From Actinoallomurus liliacearum (GTDB taxonomy: Bacteria; Actinomycetota; Actinomycetes; Streptosporangiales; Streptosporangiaceae), in the NCBI RefSeq assembly GCF_039542035.1, contig NZ_BAABHJ010000032.1, positions 124,001 to 188,000 of the forward strand: a DNA stretch of 64,000 bases, in the 5' to 3' direction. The position numbers were made by a program, and so were the translations under genes. Positions 61,550-64,000 of the stretch are shown piece by piece. The first letter of the stretch is position 1, and each line of letters begins with the position of its first letter. Below the pieces are notes generated by a model that ran no database searches, was not told the origin of the DNA, and saw only the letters and a list, made by a program, of their open reading frames with translations.

Positions 61550-61661
61550 GCCGGCCCGCGCCGAACGGCGTCCGCAGCCGCATGGTCCCGCCACCGGTTC
61601 TGAACCGGGCCGCGCCGGGGAATCGCGCCGGGCGGCGTCCACAGCGGCATGGTCCCGCGCC
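61539..61661 (+). repeat. Duplicated tail of the small lipoprotein gene
   Basis: 61539-61592 starts with the gene's final codons and stop; 61593-61661 repeats it with a few changes and a 15-nt insertion. Shared blocks are ACCGGTTCTGA, GGCGTCC and GCATGGTCCCGC. It looks like a recent tandem duplication. Confidence 0.7.
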
Positions 61662-61680
61662 TCCGGGGCAAGAGGACGGC

Positions 61681-62376
61681 GTGACCGCACTGAATGATCT
61701 CGATCCGTTCGACATCTTCGACGCCGAGGCCGAGCGTCTCGACCACTTCTTCGCCGGCCTGAAGGACGACGACTGGACCCGGCCGTCCCGCTGCGCGGGA
61801 TGGACGGTCCGCGACGTCCTCGCCCATCTCGCCGGCGAGGAGGCGTACAACCACGCCTGCCTCAACAACGACCTCGACGGACTGTGGTCCCGTCTGGAGC
61901 GGAACGGCGTCTCCGGCCTGGCGGACTTCAACGACTGGTGCGTGCGTACGCGCCGGAGCATGCCCGTGGCGGAGGTGCTCGACGAGTGGCGCACCCAGAA
62001 CGGCGACACCCGCCGGCGGATGCGCGAACTCGGCCGTGACGCACGGCTGCCCACGATGGCCGGGCCCTACCCCGTCGGCCTGCAGGCGTTCCACTACTCC
62101 TCCGAGTACGCCACCCACGGCGACGACGTCGGCGTGCCGGTCGAGGACGCCCGGAAGCGCACGGCCTGGCGCGTGGCGGTCGGCCGGTTCGCGCTGGAGG
62201 AGAAGGGCGCTCCGGTCGAGGTGGCCGAGGACGACGATGGCGACCTGATCGTCCGGACCCCGCGTGCGCTGGGCCGGCTGACCCCGGCGGAGTTCGTCGA
62301 GGCGACCGTGGGACGCCTGCCCGACGACCACCCGCTCGACCCGGGCCTCCGCGACGCGCTGCGCTGCCTGGCCTGA
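61681..62376 (+). CDS. Maleylpyruvate isomerase-like mycothiol-dependent protein (DinB superfamily)
   Basis: 231 aa from a GTG preceded by AGAGGA. The N-terminal DinB-like bundle has CAGWTVRDVLAHLAGEEAYN (metal His) and QAFHYSSEYATHGDDVGVP, the His/His pattern of mycothiol-dependent isomerases and transferases. A short C-terminal SCP2-like part follows. The reaction depends on mycothiol, the main actinobacterial thiol. The substrate is unknown. Confidence 0.85.
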   Translation: MTALNDLDPFDIFDAEAERLDHFFAGLKDDDWTRPSRCAGWTVRDVLAHLAGEEAYNHACLNNDLDGLWSRLERNGVSGLADFNDWCVRTRRSMPVAEVLDEWRTQNGDTRRRMRELGRDARLPTMAGPYPVGLQAFHYSSEYATHGDDVGVPVEDARKRTAWRVAVGRFALEEKGAPVEVAEDDDGDLIVRTPRALGRLTPAEFVEATVGRLPDDHPLDPGLRDALRCLA

Positions 62377-62392
62377 TCGGTAGTGTGAGGCC

Positions 62393-63127
62393 ATGCCCAC
62401 TGCCCTCATCACCGGCGCCACCGCGGGGATCGGCGCGGCGTTCGCCCGTCGGCTCGCCGCGGACGGCTTCCACCTGATCCTGCTCGCCCGCGACGCCGAG
62501 CGGCTGGCGCGCACCTCCGAGGAGTGCGGCGACGCCGAGGTCGTCGTCGCCGACCTGGCCACCGACGAGGGGCTCGCCAAGGGCGAGGACGCCGCCCGCC
62601 GCGCCGACCTCGTCGTCAACAACGCCGGCTTCGGGCACAAGGGGCGCTTCCTGGAGGTCCCCCTCGAGGACGAGCTGACGATGCTGCGCGTGCACTGCGA
62701 GGCGGTGCTGCGGCTGACCCACGCGGCCCTGCCCGGGATGCGGGAGCGCGGCAGAGGCGGCGTCATCAACGTCGCGTCGGTGGCGGCGTTCTTCTCGCGG
62801 GGCACGTACGGGGCGTCCAAGGCGTGGGTGGTGGGGTTCAGCCAGGGCGTCGCCGCGGACGTCCCGGGAGTCCAGGTCATGGCGCTGTGCCCCGGCTTCG
62901 TGCACACCGAGTTCCACGACCGGGCGAGGATGAACGTCTCCGGCATCCCCGAGCCGTTCTGGCTCGACGCCGACCGCGTCGTCGCCGACGCGCTGCGCGA
63001 CTTCCGGCGTGGCGTCACGGTCAGCGTGCCCGGCACGCAGTACAAAACGCTGGTCGGACTCGGCAAGTTGATTCCGCGCAATCTCGCGGGCCGCCTCTCC
63101 TCGCGCACCGGCCGCAGGTACGACTGA
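62393..63127 (+). CDS. Short-chain dehydrogenase/reductase
   Basis: 244 aa. NAD(P) motif TALITGATAGIGAAFARRLA, the NNAG block LVVNNAGFGH, catalytic Ser in INVASVAAFF and YGASKAWVVG (YxxxK). The C-terminal part (LIPRNLAGRLSSRTGRR) is that of the membrane-associated DltE/YqjQ-like SDR branch. It may reduce a lipid or aliphatic ketone. It is 16 nt after the previous gene and probably co-transcribed. Confidence 0.9.
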   Translation: MPTALITGATAGIGAAFARRLAADGFHLILLARDAERLARTSEECGDAEVVVADLATDEGLAKGEDAARRADLVVNNAGFGHKGRFLEVPLEDELTMLRVHCEAVLRLTHAALPGMRERGRGGVINVASVAAFFSRGTYGASKAWVVGFSQGVAADVPGVQVMALCPGFVHTEFHDRARMNVSGIPEPFWLDADRVVADALRDFRRGVTVSVPGTQYKTLVGLGKLIPRNLAGRLSSRTGRRYD

Positions 63128-63297
63128 TCCGGCCGTCGTCGCGGCTCGGCGGTCCCGGATCGTCCGCGATTCGCGGCTTATGCCCGAAACACGGCACTTC
63201 CCGGCATTCCGGCGGACGCCGGTGGAGCACCCCGCCGACTCGCGCGACGGGCCCGGGTGCGGTTAGGTTTCAACCGGACCGGCGGAGGTGTTCCCCC

Positions 63298-64000
63298 ATG
63301 CCCCTGTTCCCACGCCGTATCGCGGCGGTCGTGCTGTCGGCCCTGGCGCTGTGCGCCGGCCTGGTCGCACCCCCGGCGAGCGCCGTCGTCGGCGGCTCGC
63401 CCGCCGATCCTCCGCCGTGGCTGGCGGCGATCGGCACCCCGGCGTTCCTCATCCGCCCCTCCGGGCAGTTCTGCGGCGGCGTGCTCGTCGCGTCCGACAA
63501 GGTCGTGACGGCGGCGCACTGCGTCAACTTCCTGCGCCAGGTGCCGAGCCTGCTGAGCGCCGTCTTCGGCCGCGCCGACCTGACCAAGAAGGACGGCGAG
63601 ACCGTGCAGATCAAGAAGATCTGGGTGCACCCCGCCTTCCACGAGACGTCGTTCCAGGGCGAGACGGTCGAGCACGATGACGTCGCGCTGCTCACGCTGG
63701 CGCGGCCGGTGAGCCGCCTGCCGCTGCCGCTGATCGGCTCGTACGGCGCCTACCCGCCGGGAGCCGGCGCTCGGGTGCTCGGCTGGGGCACGACCTCGGA
63801 GAAGGACCTGTTCAACGCGCGGCTCCGCGCGGCGACCGTGCCGATCGTCTCGGACGCGCGGTGCGCGTCGGCGTACGGCCACGACGCCTTCGACGCCAAG
63901 GGCATGGTGTGCGCGGGTTCGCCGCAGGCCGACACGTGCCAGTTCGACAGCGGCGGCCCGCTCATCCTGCAGGGCCGGCTCGCCGGGCTGACCTCCTGGG
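63298..64000 (+). CDS. Secreted trypsin-like serine protease, N-terminal part (runs off the window)
   Basis: GGAGGTG precedes the ATG. The signal peptide (about 1-29, ending PPASA) is directly followed by VVGGSPADPP, the trypsin-like mature start with no propeptide. The triad is visible: His 74 in VVTAAHCVNF, Asp 128 in EHDDVALLTL and Ser 218 in DTCQFDSGGP. The residue before DSGGP, Gly in chymotrypsin numbering 193, is Phe here. The reading frame is open to the window end. Confidence 0.9.
   Translation, partial: MPLFPRRIAAVVLSALALCAGLVAPPASAVVGGSPADPPPWLAAIGTPAFLIRPSGQFCGGVLVASDKVVTAAHCVNFLRQVPSLLSAVFGRADLTKKDGETVQIKKIWVHPAFHETSFQGETVEHDDVALLTLARPVSRLPLPLIGSYGAYPPGAGARVLGWGTTSEKDLFNARLRAATVPIVSDARCASAYGHDAFDAKGMVCAGSPQADTCQFDSGGPLILQGRLAGLTSW

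Noticed and set aside
1..64000. tRNA, rRNA, transposase, integrase or prophage genes
   Set aside because: None recognised on either strand by reading; a tRNA scan could not be run.

Overview
The window is very GC-rich (by eye above 70%) with actinobacterial codon use. It carries a conservon (CvnA-D), an AfsR/SARP-type regulator, a WS/DGAT-type acyltransferase, a plant-type (class II) DAHP synthase and two actinobacterial-style c-di-AMP riboswitches upstream of cell-wall hydrolases. A filamentous actinomycete is the natural reading. Streptosporangiales/Thermomonosporaceae (Actinomadura relatives) would fit, but the genus cannot be proved from this sequence. I saw no rRNA, tRNA, IS element, prophage or CRISPR array.

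Layout. 1-9.7 kb: the end of a patatin-like phospholipase, a FAD monooxygenase with an SGNH-hydrolase relic fused in frame after its stop, a 1075-aa AfsR-type regulator, a DinB protein, two GNAT acetyltransferases and a divergent LysR/aldo-keto reductase pair. 9.8-17.3 kb: a minus-strand polyamine uptake and oxidation operon (CbiX-like protein, binding protein 1, ATPase, binding protein 2, two permeases, aminoaldehyde dehydrogenase). 17.6-22.0 kb: the conservon cvnABCD. 22.1-23.5 kb: the acyltransferase.

23.9-34.2 kb is the most unusual block: a tightly packed plus-strand operon encoding a GrpE-like protein, a short lidless Hsp70, an 848-aa protein with FN3-like domains, a zinc-ribbon GTPase, a large GTPase-associated (GAP1-like) protein and a membrane zinc-ribbon GTPase. 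It resembles the GTPase-centred predicted conflict/signalling systems described by comparative genomics. No function has been shown for this arrangement as far as I know.

34.3-40.0 kb: two oxidoreductases, then a minus-strand sugar-acid operon (SDR dehydrogenase, GntR/FCD regulator, galactonate-dehydratase-like enolase, KDG-type kinase). 40.5-43.3 kb: a Tat-lipoprotein GH64 beta-1,3-glucanase, divergent from a secreted LVIVD-repeat protein. 43.6-46.2 kb: two successive c-di-AMP riboswitches, each before a cell-wall hydrolase (CHAP, then NlpC/P60). 46.2-53.4 kb: DAHP synthase, a TPR/CofE-like fusion, a DegT-type aminotransferase, an M50-like membrane protease, a repeat-containing lipoprotein and an unknown protein. 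53.6-59.0 kb: a peptide-type ABC importer operon. 59.1-64 kb: small secreted proteins, homogentisate dioxygenase, a mycothiol-dependent-isomerase-like protein, an SDR and the start of a trypsin-like protease.

Starts were moved inward from the longest open frame wherever a ribosome-binding site, a signal peptide or the family's N-terminus favoured it.
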